From a virus, in IMG/VR virus record IMGVR_UViG_3300018875_000004, positions 32,184-96,183 of that record: a DNA stretch of 64,000 nucleotides; one strand, written 5' to 3'. Made by a program: the position numbers and the translations under genes. The notes under the pieces were generated by a model that did no database searches, was not told where the DNA came from, and saw only the letters and a program-made list of their open reading frames with translations. Below are positions 14,369 to 21,898 of the stretch, in pieces. Every line of letters begins with the position of its first letter. Position 1 is the stretch's first letter.

Positions 14369-15678
14369 TACGCTGCAAACTTCTCCAGGAAGATATTGAA
14401 CTCAGCCAGATTGCCCGGAACAAGATCGGCTGGAATAGCATCGTCTTTCTTCAAGAAATCTCTCAGGTAAGGCAAGATGTCGTTATCAGTTTTGATGCCG
14501 AGACGCGCCCGATGCTGGTGGATTTTCTGAATTTCGATTTGATCCCACTGTGCCGGAATGGCGCTTGGCTTCGGCTCTTCAGGAGAAGGAGCTGCAGCAG
14601 GTTGTTGTTGCTGGGTTTGGACCGGCGCGCCAACTGGTTGTGCAGGTTCAGCCTGGAATGCTTGCGGCGTTGCCTCCGCTTGCGGAGTTGCCTGGAATGG
14701 CTGCTCCTGCGCACTCACGGGTTGCTGGGGCATATTACGCTGATCCCACGCATTGGCTGCTGGTGTGTTTGGCTCATGAGGGTTGAATGGAAACTGATCC
14801 TCATGCAGCTCTGGCGCTTGGTTAAAAGTCCCGTTTGCCTCGTTATTCATATCCTGCGCCCAGTTGCCTTGCTGCTGCGGCTGACCGAAAGGTTGCTGCC
14901 CGGCAAAGCCTTGCTGTGGCTGCTGGAATTGCTGCTGTTGTTCAGGTGTTGGCTGGAAGTACGATTGCTGCTGGTTCGGATCAACGTAAGGCTGACCGAA
15001 TGTCTGCTGCGGCTGTGCGTACTGTTCTTGCGGAGCTTGGAAACCGCCTTGAGGTTGACCGTAGCTTTGTTGCTGGCCGTATCCTTGTTGCGGCTGGAAG
15101 CCTTGCTGCTGCTGGAAACCTTGTTGCTGATCGTATTGCGGCTGCTGCTGGAATTGATACTGTCCGCTCTGCTGCATTTGATCGTATTGGTTCTGCTCGT
15201 AATCAGCTTCTGTTTCTACTTTGATTTTGGAGTAGATGGATTCCCCTACACCAAATAAGGATGCAGCTTTCACAAGCACGTTGGATGCTGCTGCTTTATA
15301 TGCGCTGTCTTGGTTGTCTTTACCGCCGATGGCGATCTTGCAGCCGTACTGCTCACGATGGCCAAGGCCTGGAATAAAGAGATAACCGCGGACGTGATAA
15401 ACGTAACCATCGAACAACCATGTTTTCGTATTGTCCTTATCGAACTTGTAGACTTCTTCTTTCCATTGCTCAATCAATCCGAAGTCCCAGTACGTCATAC
15501 CAGATACGGCGTTGTCCAGAATCTGACGAACCGTGTTGACGCCCATGTATTTACCGCCCGGCTTGCCTTTACCGCCTGGCTTCGTTTCCAGCCATTCATC
15601 CTTACATTCCTTCAAGCTATCGCGGATCTTTTTAATCTGATCCAGCTCGGGAAGGTACTTTTCAATTGTCGCTCTCAT
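14368..15678 (-). CDS. Rad52-like single-strand annealing protein with Gln-rich low-complexity tail
   Basis: A 436-residue protein. Residues 1-155 resemble Rad52/Sak-type annealing proteins: a short basic loop (GGKGKPGGKYMG), then GLGHREQYGCKIAIGG and AYKAAASNVLVKAASLFGVG, parallel to the core strand and final helix of Rad52. Residues 161-370 are a disordered tract dominated by Q, P, G, F and Y (QQGYGQQQSYGQPQGG and similar). Residues 371-436 are a small helical C-terminal domain (DQIEIQKIHQHRARLG, LAEFNIFLEKFAA). It probably anneals ssDNA in phage recombination and replication. Start at 15678 has AGGAGG 6 nt upstream. Tandem promoters and an operator candidate precede it. Confidence 0.8.
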   Translation of the reverse strand: MRATIEKYLPELDQIKKIRDSLKECKDEWLETKPGGKGKPGGKYMGVNTVRQILDNAVSGMTYWDFGLIEQWKEEVYKFDKDNTKTWLFDGYVYHVRGYLFIPGLGHREQYGCKIAIGGKDNQDSAYKAAASNVLVKAASLFGVGESIYSKIKVETEADYEQNQYDQMQQSGQYQFQQQPQYDQQQGFQQQQGFQPQQGYGQQQSYGQPQGGFQAPQEQYAQPQQTFGQPYVDPNQQQSYFQPTPEQQQQFQQPQQGFAGQQPFGQPQQQGNWAQDMNNEANGTFNQAPELHEDQFPFNPHEPNTPAANAWDQRNMPQQPVSAQEQPFQATPQAEATPQAFQAEPAQPVGAPVQTQQQQPAAAPSPEEPKPSAIPAQWDQIEIQKIHQHRARLGIKTDNDILPYLRDFLKKDDAIPADLVPGNLAEFNIFLEKFAA

Positions 15679-15709
15679 ATGTTGCCTCCTGTTTGCTGAC
15701 TGCTTTCTT

Positions 15710-15738
15710 ATTATAGTCTTCAAAGTAAATTGAAGCAA
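15710..15738 (-). promoter_or_regulatory. Promoter P2 of the replication operon
   Basis: On the minus strand TTGCTT (15733-15738), a 17-nt spacer and a consensus TATAAT (15710-15715), about 32 nt before the annealing-protein start codon. It lies downstream of the palindrome at 15747-15762, which would be close to its -35. Confidence 0.65.
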
Positions 15739-15746
15739 TACTCAAA

Positions 15747-15762
15747 ATGTAACACGTTACAT
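15747..15762. promoter_or_regulatory. Palindrome, operator candidate (site 3), between two promoters
   Basis: ATGTAACACGTTACAT, a near-perfect palindrome extendable by one A/T on each side. It begins 4 nt after the -10 of P1 and about 8 nt before the -35 of P2. Binding there could block initiation at P1 and affect P2. This is the best-placed copy of the motif for a repressor role. Confidence 0.65.
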
Positions 15763-15766
15763 TCTT

Positions 15767-15795
15767 AATATAGCATGCTATTTACTTGCGTTCAA
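15767..15795 (-). promoter_or_regulatory. Promoter P1 of the replication operon
   Basis: On the minus strand TTGAAC (15790-15795), a 17-nt spacer and TATATT (15767-15772), a good match to a sigma-A-type promoter. It follows the strong terminator at 15807-15849, so a new transcript starts here for the annealing protein, primase and helicase genes. Confidence 0.7.
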
Positions 15796-15806
15796 GAGCA
15801 AATACG

Positions 15807-15849
15807 AAAAAACGCAAGCTATTGGGAGAAAACCCGAGATAGCTTGCGT
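15807..15849 (-). terminator. Strong rho-independent terminator ending the late operon
   Basis: On the minus strand an 11-bp perfect stem ACGCAAGCTAT/ATAGCTTGCGT, with an inner GGG/CCC pairing in its loop, is followed by TTTTTT. AAAA on the other side makes it partly bidirectional. It lies 13 nt after the stop of the 88-residue gene and separates late from replication genes. Confidence 0.92.
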
Positions 15850-15862
15850 TTTATTGGTTTTA

Positions 15863-16129
15863 TTAAGCTGTCTGCTTTTTAAAGGTGCCGACAAGGTTGT
15901 GGAACGAAACCGCGATGTCGATGGTGATGGCTGCGACCTTCAGCACGAATGCTTTATCGACCGTCAGGTTGAGCGTTGCGGCGAGTTCGGCATACGTCTG
16001 ACCGACTGTATCCAGAACCGCTTGTTTCTTCGCTTCACCGTTGCCTTCGGTTTCAAACAGTCCGACGAGTGTAAATACCAGCTGTACGATCGCTGGTGTC
16101 AGTGCCAGGTATTGCAGTGCCTTTTTCAT
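15863..16129 (-). CDS. Small hydrophobic protein next to the holin, 88 aa
   Basis: Starts MKKALQYLALTPAIVQLVF. Hydrophobic segments occur at about residues 7-24 and 64-83, with a charged middle (ETEGNGEAKKQAVLDT). The ATG overlaps the holin stop by 4 nt, and AGGAGG lies inside the end of the holin gene. It is the last gene before the strong terminator. It may modulate the holin (antiholin or second holin), but this rests on position and hydrophobicity only. Confidence 0.6.
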   Translation of the reverse strand: MKKALQYLALTPAIVQLVFTLVGLFETEGNGEAKKQAVLDTVGQTYAELAATLNLTVDKAFVLKVAAITIDIAVSFHNLVGTFKKQTA

Positions 16130-16629
16130 TCTTGTTTGTCCTCCTGTTTGGTGTCGTTCTTTTGCGAACGATTTGTTTTATTTTCAATCTCTGACTGGAC
16201 AAACGTGATCACGCTGTTGGGAATCCATTTCTCCCAGCCTGCGCGAACGGAGTTTGCTGTCAAGCTATTGAATGTGTGGAAGATAAGTCCTGATGTGACA
16301 AAGTAAAAGACAACGCCGGGGGTGTGCAGGACGTAATCGAGCATGTTGGCTGCTGCCGGAAAGCACAGGATAAACAGGGTTCTCAGTACACCGTTAATCC
16401 CATATTCAGAACTGTACGATCCGTCTTTCTTGGAAGCAGCAATGCCGCTGATCCAATCCATAAAGATGAAGAATGCGTACACGCCAATCATGAGTTTTCG
16501 ATCCTCTCCACCGCCATAGACCAGTTCAATCACGCTTCCGGAAATAGCACCGAGGGTTGCGAACACGGCATGGCCGGTTGTATTAATATTGTCCAGCGAA
16601 AGCGTCTTGGTAAATGCGAAGCGGTTCAT
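16126..16629 (-). CDS. Phage holin (toxin-secretion/lysis holin family)
   Basis: A 167-residue membrane protein matching the holin_4 type. Helices lie around VFATLGAISGSVIELVYGG, KLMIGVYAFFIFMDWISGI (the conserved D-W/Y-I-S/T-G motif), the conserved YGINGVLRTLFILCFPAAA segment, and VVFYFVTSGLIFHTFNS, with a charged C-terminal tail. It forms inner-membrane lesions for lysis. The start MNRFAFTKTL at 16629 is preferred because AGAGGTGA lies before it; an in-frame Met at 16749 would overlap the preceding gene by over 100 nt. No endolysin gene is adjacent. Confidence 0.82.
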   Translation of the reverse strand: MNRFAFTKTLSLDNINTTGHAVFATLGAISGSVIELVYGGGEDRKLMIGVYAFFIFMDWISGIAASKKDGSYSSEYGINGVLRTLFILCFPAAANMLDYVLHTPGVVFYFVTSGLIFHTFNSLTANSVRAGWEKWIPNSVITFVQSEIENKTNRSQKNDTKQEDKQE

Positions 16630-16643
16630 CGGTTTCACCTCTC

Positions 16644-17882
16644 TTATCGTGAGTAGTTTAGGCGGACCGCATGTAAGCATGGGTTCACGCCGTTGTACAT
16701 TAGCAGCTTCGTCCGGACCCAGATCCGTTCGGCAAACTGCCCTGACCATTCGTTGTTCTTTAGCGGTGTCAGGAAGCCGTCTGCTTCTTCTCTCAGCAGT
16801 TCATACTCGAAGACCCGGCCCTCCATCAGTTGATCCAGGTTGCGGTCGATACCAAACGCGCTACGATTGAGGAAGACATGTTCTACAGACTCGATGTTGT
16901 AGATGCCGTCCATATCGAATGCCGTTAGGATCGTGCCGCCGCCTGGCTCAAACATGGTCAGGTAGACGCCGATCTCCTGCGCTCCAAGGACGAAAACTTT
17001 CTTGCCGCCGATATCGAGAGGGTTCTTCTGAACCAACGTAATCCGCACCTTCTGTACCGGCACGCTCGGGAAGAACCATCGCTTCCGCGGCGAATACTCA
17101 TTACTGTTTACGGCAGCCATGTCCGGCTGCACAAAACCCTGGATGGTATTCCAAGCGCTGTTATAATGAATCTCCACATTCTTGATCTGCACGCCGCGTT
17201 CCGGATGCGGGTGAACCTGAAGCATATTGATATTCAGATTGTTGACCAAGTGGCTTGGCAGCTCGATCTCCAGGATGACATCCTCTTGATCGGGGCATTC
17301 GGCAATGTTATACGTTACCGTGCGGTGCCAGTAGGATTCATTATCGCCATTGAAAGCGTTGAACAGGTTGTTGTCGATGACTTCGCCTTTCGTATTCGTT
17401 CGTCCGATCTGGACTTTGAGTTCCGATGGAACAACGACAGCGCCCGTCTTCTCGTTGATGGTATGCGTCTTTGGAATCTGGTGAATGAGCGGCACCGTTG
17501 CGTACCGGTAGTTTAAGTCCACATCGCAGCGCAGACTGGTTTCTCCGTTCTCCTGGGAGACGTTCGGGTAAACCGTTGTCATGTCCTGCACGAATCCGGT
17601 CTTAAAGAAGATCGGGTCATACGAGCCTGCTGATTCGATTCGATCCATTTGCGCTGCCAACTCCACGACTCTACGCTCAAGCATCATGGCGTAGTTGTGG
17701 AGTGCTGTGTTCTCTGCAAGGACAATCTGATGGGCCTCAGAGAGGTTCTGAATGTTCAGGTTGCTTTGACGATACAGCTCCACAAGCTCCAGATACTTGT
17801 CGTCTTCGTTTTTATTATAATCCGAGGAAGAAGTAGCGCCCCGGAACTGGGCGCCTCCTGGTTTACTTGTAGGCATTCTCAT
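16644..17882 (-). CDS. Virion-type protein with coiled coil and galactose-binding-like fold, 412 aa
   Basis: A Ser/Asn-rich start, a coiled coil at about 27-85 (EDDKYLELVELYRQSNLNIQ, LERRVVELAAQMDRIE) and then a beta-sandwich: NNLFNAFNGDNESYWHRTV, DVILEIELPSHLVNN, VQKVRITLVQ. The helix-then-discoidin plan matches the 688-, 611- and 823-residue proteins upstream, so these are probably related tail or fibre proteins. The start overlaps the end of the PKD-domain gene by 20 nt. Confidence 0.65.
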   Translation of the reverse strand: MRMPTSKPGGAQFRGATSSSDYNKNEDDKYLELVELYRQSNLNIQNLSEAHQIVLAENTALHNYAMMLERRVVELAAQMDRIESAGSYDPIFFKTGFVQDMTTVYPNVSQENGETSLRCDVDLNYRYATVPLIHQIPKTHTINEKTGAVVVPSELKVQIGRTNTKGEVIDNNLFNAFNGDNESYWHRTVTYNIAECPDQEDVILEIELPSHLVNNLNINMLQVHPHPERGVQIKNVEIHYNSAWNTIQGFVQPDMAAVNSNEYSPRKRWFFPSVPVQKVRITLVQKNPLDIGGKKVFVLGAQEIGVYLTMFEPGGGTILTAFDMDGIYNIESVEHVFLNRSAFGIDRNLDQLMEGRVFEYELLREEADGFLTPLKNNEWSGQFAERIWVRTKLLMYNGVNPCLHAVRLNYSR

Positions 17883-19809
17883 AGCTCTGACGTCTCCTCT
17901 CTATTTCGGCCAGTCGTTCATTCATCTGATTCATCCGCTGCGAGGTCGGATATAAGCCCTGCATGGGTGTTTCAGCTACAGCAACGGTTACGGTGTAGTT
18001 GACTTCCATCGTCCCACTTTGTAATACGTTACGATTTAGCTGGATATATCCGTTTTCGAGCATAAAGTCCCCAGGACTAATGAGTTCTGCTCCATTTAAG
18101 GATACCACAAGCCTGCTGAATGAGCTTTCTTCCACTCCGGGGATCAGGGGATACGCTGCCTGCTCTTTGTGCGTGGTGATTGTTTTTGTTGCAGAATACG
18201 TAATATTTTCCGATTCTGCTCCATTTTCCCCGTGAAACCACGATTTTACTGCAACGTCTTGATTCTTCGTGTGATTTTCAATAAGAATATGATTCAGTCG
18301 GATGTCCAAAATCTGCTCCTGGTGATCGGACAATACCTTCTCGGATTCGCGCTGTCCACGGTAACGGGCATTGCGCTTCATTACATTCGGGTAGTGGTAG
18401 TTATCATCCCGGCGCTCCACGATCTCCAGCTTGTAGCCATCGTCTGCTGTGGCCAGCCAGCGCAGCTCGTAGAAGCGTGTGAGTGATTGCCCTTGGTCAT
18501 CATTCATAATTGCCTTCAGGATGATCGTGTATCGTTTGCGGGCATCGTACTCATGCAGTGCAGCGTGTATCTTGTATTCTCCACCGGCTGCAATCGTTAC
18601 GGTATCCTGGATGCGTGTGCGGCCGTCCATGTACATAAAGGAGTCGGAGCCGACTTCCACGTTAAAGTCAACCTTCGTCCATGTCGATTCGCCGCTATTT
18701 TTGTAGATGAGCAGAACGTCATCCTTATTTATCGGATGCTCATTCATCATCAATGAGGGGTTTACCTGAATCCGGTTGCTGTCCAGCCCTACCCATAATT
18801 CTATTCCTGGTTTTTTCTTCGGAGGCTCCACGACGGTAACGATCACGCTATCTTCTGCAGATGAACCTTCGATATTTTCTGCGCGGAAAGTGATGGTGTA
18901 TGTTCCGAGCCTGTCAAAGCTCAGCACAGCCTGATCTCCGTTCTGGTTCAGAATCCCTACCCCATCTGGGATACGCCACTGACGCAGGCTGATAGCCACC
19001 GCAGAATCGGCTTTAGCATCGAGGGTCAAACTCTCCCCTTGATACAAGCGCGTGTTGTCTTGGAGGATATCCGCCGTAATAGGCGCGGGATCGGCAACAA
19101 TGATGGTGGCTGCTATTGTGAAATTTTCACCTGTTGAATTTGTCACAGTATACGTGCAGTGGTACGTGCCCGCTTGCTTGAATTTTACAGAGCTGCCCAG
19201 GTTGCTGATCGACAGCAGCGTCATGTAATCTGGGCCGGCATCGTAGAACCAGTTGTAATCTGCGATCGTTGTATCGTCGCCGTGCAGTGTGATTGTGAAG
19301 TCCACTGTGCTGCCGATGCGAACCCGGGCTTCTGCTGGGTCGATCGTTGCGGTCAGAGGAACGTGCGGCGGCGGTGGATCCCGGTACGGTTCAATTTGAT
19401 ACTCTACATAGTCCTGTGCTTCCACGTATCCGATATACGGTTTCCGGTAGCGGTAGTCTGCGCGAACCTGCTGGATCGTCTTTCCGTCCACCCAGTTGCC
19501 GATGGCCACTTCCAGGTTGCTGGAGTTCGGGCCATAGCGCACTACGTCCTGCACCCAGCTCTTCACGCCGTTGTCGTAGACGTAAGCGATAGCAAGGATG
19601 CTACCAAACTTATTACCCGGTGCAGACGCTGGTGGCGCAAAGTTAACCATCCGGATCGTCAGGTTGTCTGCGCTTTGAATCTCTGGCACTACACTGTATC
19701 CCTCGGATGTGCTGATCCCGGTGTTACCCAGGACGTCAGCAAAATCCATCTCGTAAGGAAAAACAGCATCGTCATCGAAATAAAATAGAACCTTTTGTAT
19801 TGTTGGCAT
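17863..19809 (-). CDS. Virion-type protein with two PKD/Ig-like domains, 648 aa
   Basis: Residues 1-140 are a beta-rich N-terminal domain. Residues about 148-225 and 230-312 are PKD/Ig-like repeats (VRIGSTVDFTITLHGD, GTYHCTYTVTNSTGE; LYQGESLTLDAKADSA, LGTYTITFRAENIEG). The C-terminal part has an N-G motif module (LVVSLNGAELISPGDF... MEVNYTVTV) shared with other virion genes, and ends in a coiled coil (RMNQMNERLAEIERRRQSY). GAGGT lies 7 nt before the ATG. A fibre or decoration role is likely; the exact location in the virion is unknown. Confidence 0.65.
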   Translation of the reverse strand: MPTIQKVLFYFDDDAVFPYEMDFADVLGNTGISTSEGYSVVPEIQSADNLTIRMVNFAPPASAPGNKFGSILAIAYVYDNGVKSWVQDVVRYGPNSSNLEVAIGNWVDGKTIQQVRADYRYRKPYIGYVEAQDYVEYQIEPYRDPPPPHVPLTATIDPAEARVRIGSTVDFTITLHGDDTTIADYNWFYDAGPDYMTLLSISNLGSSVKFKQAGTYHCTYTVTNSTGENFTIAATIIVADPAPITADILQDNTRLYQGESLTLDAKADSAVAISLRQWRIPDGVGILNQNGDQAVLSFDRLGTYTITFRAENIEGSSAEDSVIVTVVEPPKKKPGIELWVGLDSNRIQVNPSLMMNEHPINKDDVLLIYKNSGESTWTKVDFNVEVGSDSFMYMDGRTRIQDTVTIAAGGEYKIHAALHEYDARKRYTIILKAIMNDDQGQSLTRFYELRWLATADDGYKLEIVERRDDNYHYPNVMKRNARYRGQRESEKVLSDHQEQILDIRLNHILIENHTKNQDVAVKSWFHGENGAESENITYSATKTITTHKEQAAYPLIPGVEESSFSRLVVSLNGAELISPGDFMLENGYIQLNRNVLQSGTMEVNYTVTVAVAETPMQGLYPTSQRMNQMNERLAEIERRRQSYENAYK

Positions 19810-19817
19810 ATGCTACC

Positions 19818-21884
19818 TCACTTTGCTTGCAGCTGCAGCCGCATGATCTTCGGTGTAATGTGGGGAATGCTTTCGTCCCGCTTCATCGAAGCCCGGGCTA
19901 CAACCTGATTATTCTGAATAGAGCTATCAATGACTTCATAGACCAGTTGGAAGATGCAGTTGGTCGGCAGGTAGTTTAGGACAACCTGGTTTTCATAGAT
20001 GGCAAAGTAGTCTCGGTTGTTTGGCGAGATATTGTAATACAGCGAATGCTCGTCCACGATTTTAAGACTATCCTTATCTGCCCTTACCCGTTTCTCCATC
20101 AGGAAGTTAAACTTGCCAAGCAGGGTTTCATTCGGCAGATTGCTGTCGGCAAAGTCTTGCCGCAGCTGCATATCGCCCCAGTGAAACAGGATTTGAATCT
20201 CACTCCAGCCGGCAGCCAGTGTCAGCGTGACTTCTTCGTTGGATGGCACCATGCGTTTGCCGTCTACATAAACTGCATACGTGCCGATTCGTTTACGGAC
20301 TCCGGATACCGTCTGAATGACAGCCAGGGATAAAGGTTCGACTCTGGCTTCTTCGCTATATACACAAGTTGTAAAGCGATACATATTGTCGGACTTTCCG
20401 CCGTTTTCCCGGCGCAAGCTCAACTGGTTGCCGATTGGAATATAGTCGGTACGGATCATCTCCGGCCGGTTATCGTACTGGGTTTTCCATGCGCTGTTCA
20501 GCGGAATCGTGCCGTCAAACTTCACATACGTCCGCTCTCTTCTCCACTGGTTAATGCCGCGCAGCAGGATTGGATTCTGGATGTCGTCAAAGCTGTCCGG
20601 CAGTGTGCCGTCTTTATCATCCTTGAGCAGCCGGAACACCTTCATGCCGTTCTTTACTTCCTCTGTCGTTTCTGCTTGTCCGAACTCGATGTTCTTCGAT
20701 GCTCGTGCGTTGAATGCCACCGTCTTGGAATACTTCGGTGTGCTGTCTTCTGAGGAGCTGATCGGATACCAGATGAGGTTATCCAGTGCAGTCGTATCAT
20801 TCGTCAGGGCGACTTCGTAATCAATCGATGTGCCGAATGGAATATCGTGCGAGGCAGTCAGGGAAACCATGTTGATGTTATCGGAGCTGAAGACGAAAGG
20901 CTGCGTGATCATAACCCCTTCGCTCAGATAACTCTTCTTGGAGATGGAAATGGTTTTAGCACCAAAATAATAATTGTAGACGCCAGCCGAGTTGTCATCG
21001 TGGTCTTTCTTCTCATACGTAAACTTGATGGCCTTCACCTTCAGCTGGGAGAAGTTCCAGATGGCTCGATCGCTGACAGACTGTTTATTATTCTTTTCCG
21101 GAAGCGGCGTAAACGTCGATCCATCCAGGGAGTACTCCACCTGAATAAGCATTGCCTTTCCGTGGTGGGCGACATATTCCACTTCGTTGATTTCTTCTTG
21201 CCCGGCCAGACGGATCGTAAGCTCTGCCTTCACCGTTCCCGGACTGGTCGTCTTGACCACATGCCACCAGGCGGTATTGACGTTATCATCGAATGCGTTG
21301 TTGATCGTCTCGATGGCCGCCGTCTTCAGGTTCGGCGTGAGCGCGGTAAACGTCGCTTGTGAGCCGTTGATCAGAACCTTATTACTCTGCCTTTGATTTT
21401 CTTTCAGTGTGATCTGACCGTTATTCAGATCGATGGCCGTCGTGCTGTTCGCGGTATTCACCCGACTGGTATCGATGAAGTCTTCGATTACCGTATCCAG
21501 GTAGCTGCTGCCGGCGCCTGACACAAGCAGAAGCTGGTCAATCTTTTTGGAGAGCGTGGCCAGCTCATGGCTGATTTTATCCCGCTCCGTTTCCGCAAAG
21601 TTGAAGTCATTCATAATGCGGATGGTTTGGTTAATCGTGGCGTCATACAAGTCGCCAATGTCCTGGTGGATCATCGTCACATTATCATTGTATCTTTCGC
21701 TGTCAGACTTCTCTTTACGGAGAACCTTGAGCGGCGAAAAGGACGGAGCCCCGGGAGTGTGTTCCCGGAGCCATTGTCCCAAATGATAAGTGATGGTTTG
21801 AATACTGGGGTACCGTCCGCGCTGCAGGTAAGACCTTACGATCTTCTCGACGACGCGGGATAGCTGTGTCTGCCGGATGCCCAT
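19818..21884 (-). CDS. Virion-type protein, helix plus galactose-binding-like domain, 688 aa
   Basis: The N-terminus (SRVVEKIVRSYLQRGRYPS) looks like a DNA- or partner-binding helix. Residues about 70-125 form a coiled coil (MIHQDIGDLYDATINQTIR, LATLSKKIDQLLLVSG). Next comes a discoidin-like region (TINNAFDDNVNTAWWHVV, QVEYSLDGSTFTPLPEK) and a WYPISSSED segment that matches the S-x-D-D-G-x-W modules elsewhere. It is paralogous in plan to the 611- and 823-residue proteins. AGGTG lies before the ATG. Confidence 0.65.
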   Translation of the reverse strand: MGIRQTQLSRVVEKIVRSYLQRGRYPSIQTITYHLGQWLREHTPGAPSFSPLKVLRKEKSDSERYNDNVTMIHQDIGDLYDATINQTIRIMNDFNFAETERDKISHELATLSKKIDQLLLVSGAGSSYLDTVIEDFIDTSRVNTANSTTAIDLNNGQITLKENQRQSNKVLINGSQATFTALTPNLKTAAIETINNAFDDNVNTAWWHVVKTTSPGTVKAELTIRLAGQEEINEVEYVAHHGKAMLIQVEYSLDGSTFTPLPEKNNKQSVSDRAIWNFSQLKVKAIKFTYEKKDHDDNSAGVYNYYFGAKTISISKKSYLSEGVMITQPFVFSSDNINMVSLTASHDIPFGTSIDYEVALTNDTTALDNLIWYPISSSEDSTPKYSKTVAFNARASKNIEFGQAETTEEVKNGMKVFRLLKDDKDGTLPDSFDDIQNPILLRGINQWRRERTYVKFDGTIPLNSAWKTQYDNRPEMIRTDYIPIGNQLSLRRENGGKSDNMYRFTTCVYSEEARVEPLSLAVIQTVSGVRKRIGTYAVYVDGKRMVPSNEEVTLTLAAGWSEIQILFHWGDMQLRQDFADSNLPNETLLGKFNFLMEKRVRADKDSLKIVDEHSLYYNISPNNRDYFAIYENQVVLNYLPTNCIFQLVYEVIDSSIQNNQVVARASMKRDESIPHITPKIMRLQLQAK

Positions 21885-21898
21885 TACATCACCTCATA

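Noticed and set aside
14901-15200. Simple-sequence DNA repeat or CRISPR-like array
   Set aside because: The repeated GCTGCTG-like units are in frame and encode the Gln-rich tract; there are no spacers of constant length.
14512-15258. Plus-strand Leu-rich frame that looks like a membrane protein
   Set aside because: It is the reverse of the Gln/Ala codon repeats of the annealing protein; CAG/CAA on one strand read as CTG/TTG on the other.
18019-18034. TTGTAATACGTTACGA inside the 648-residue gene
   Set aside because: Inside coding sequence and only partly palindromic; no promoter elements nearby.
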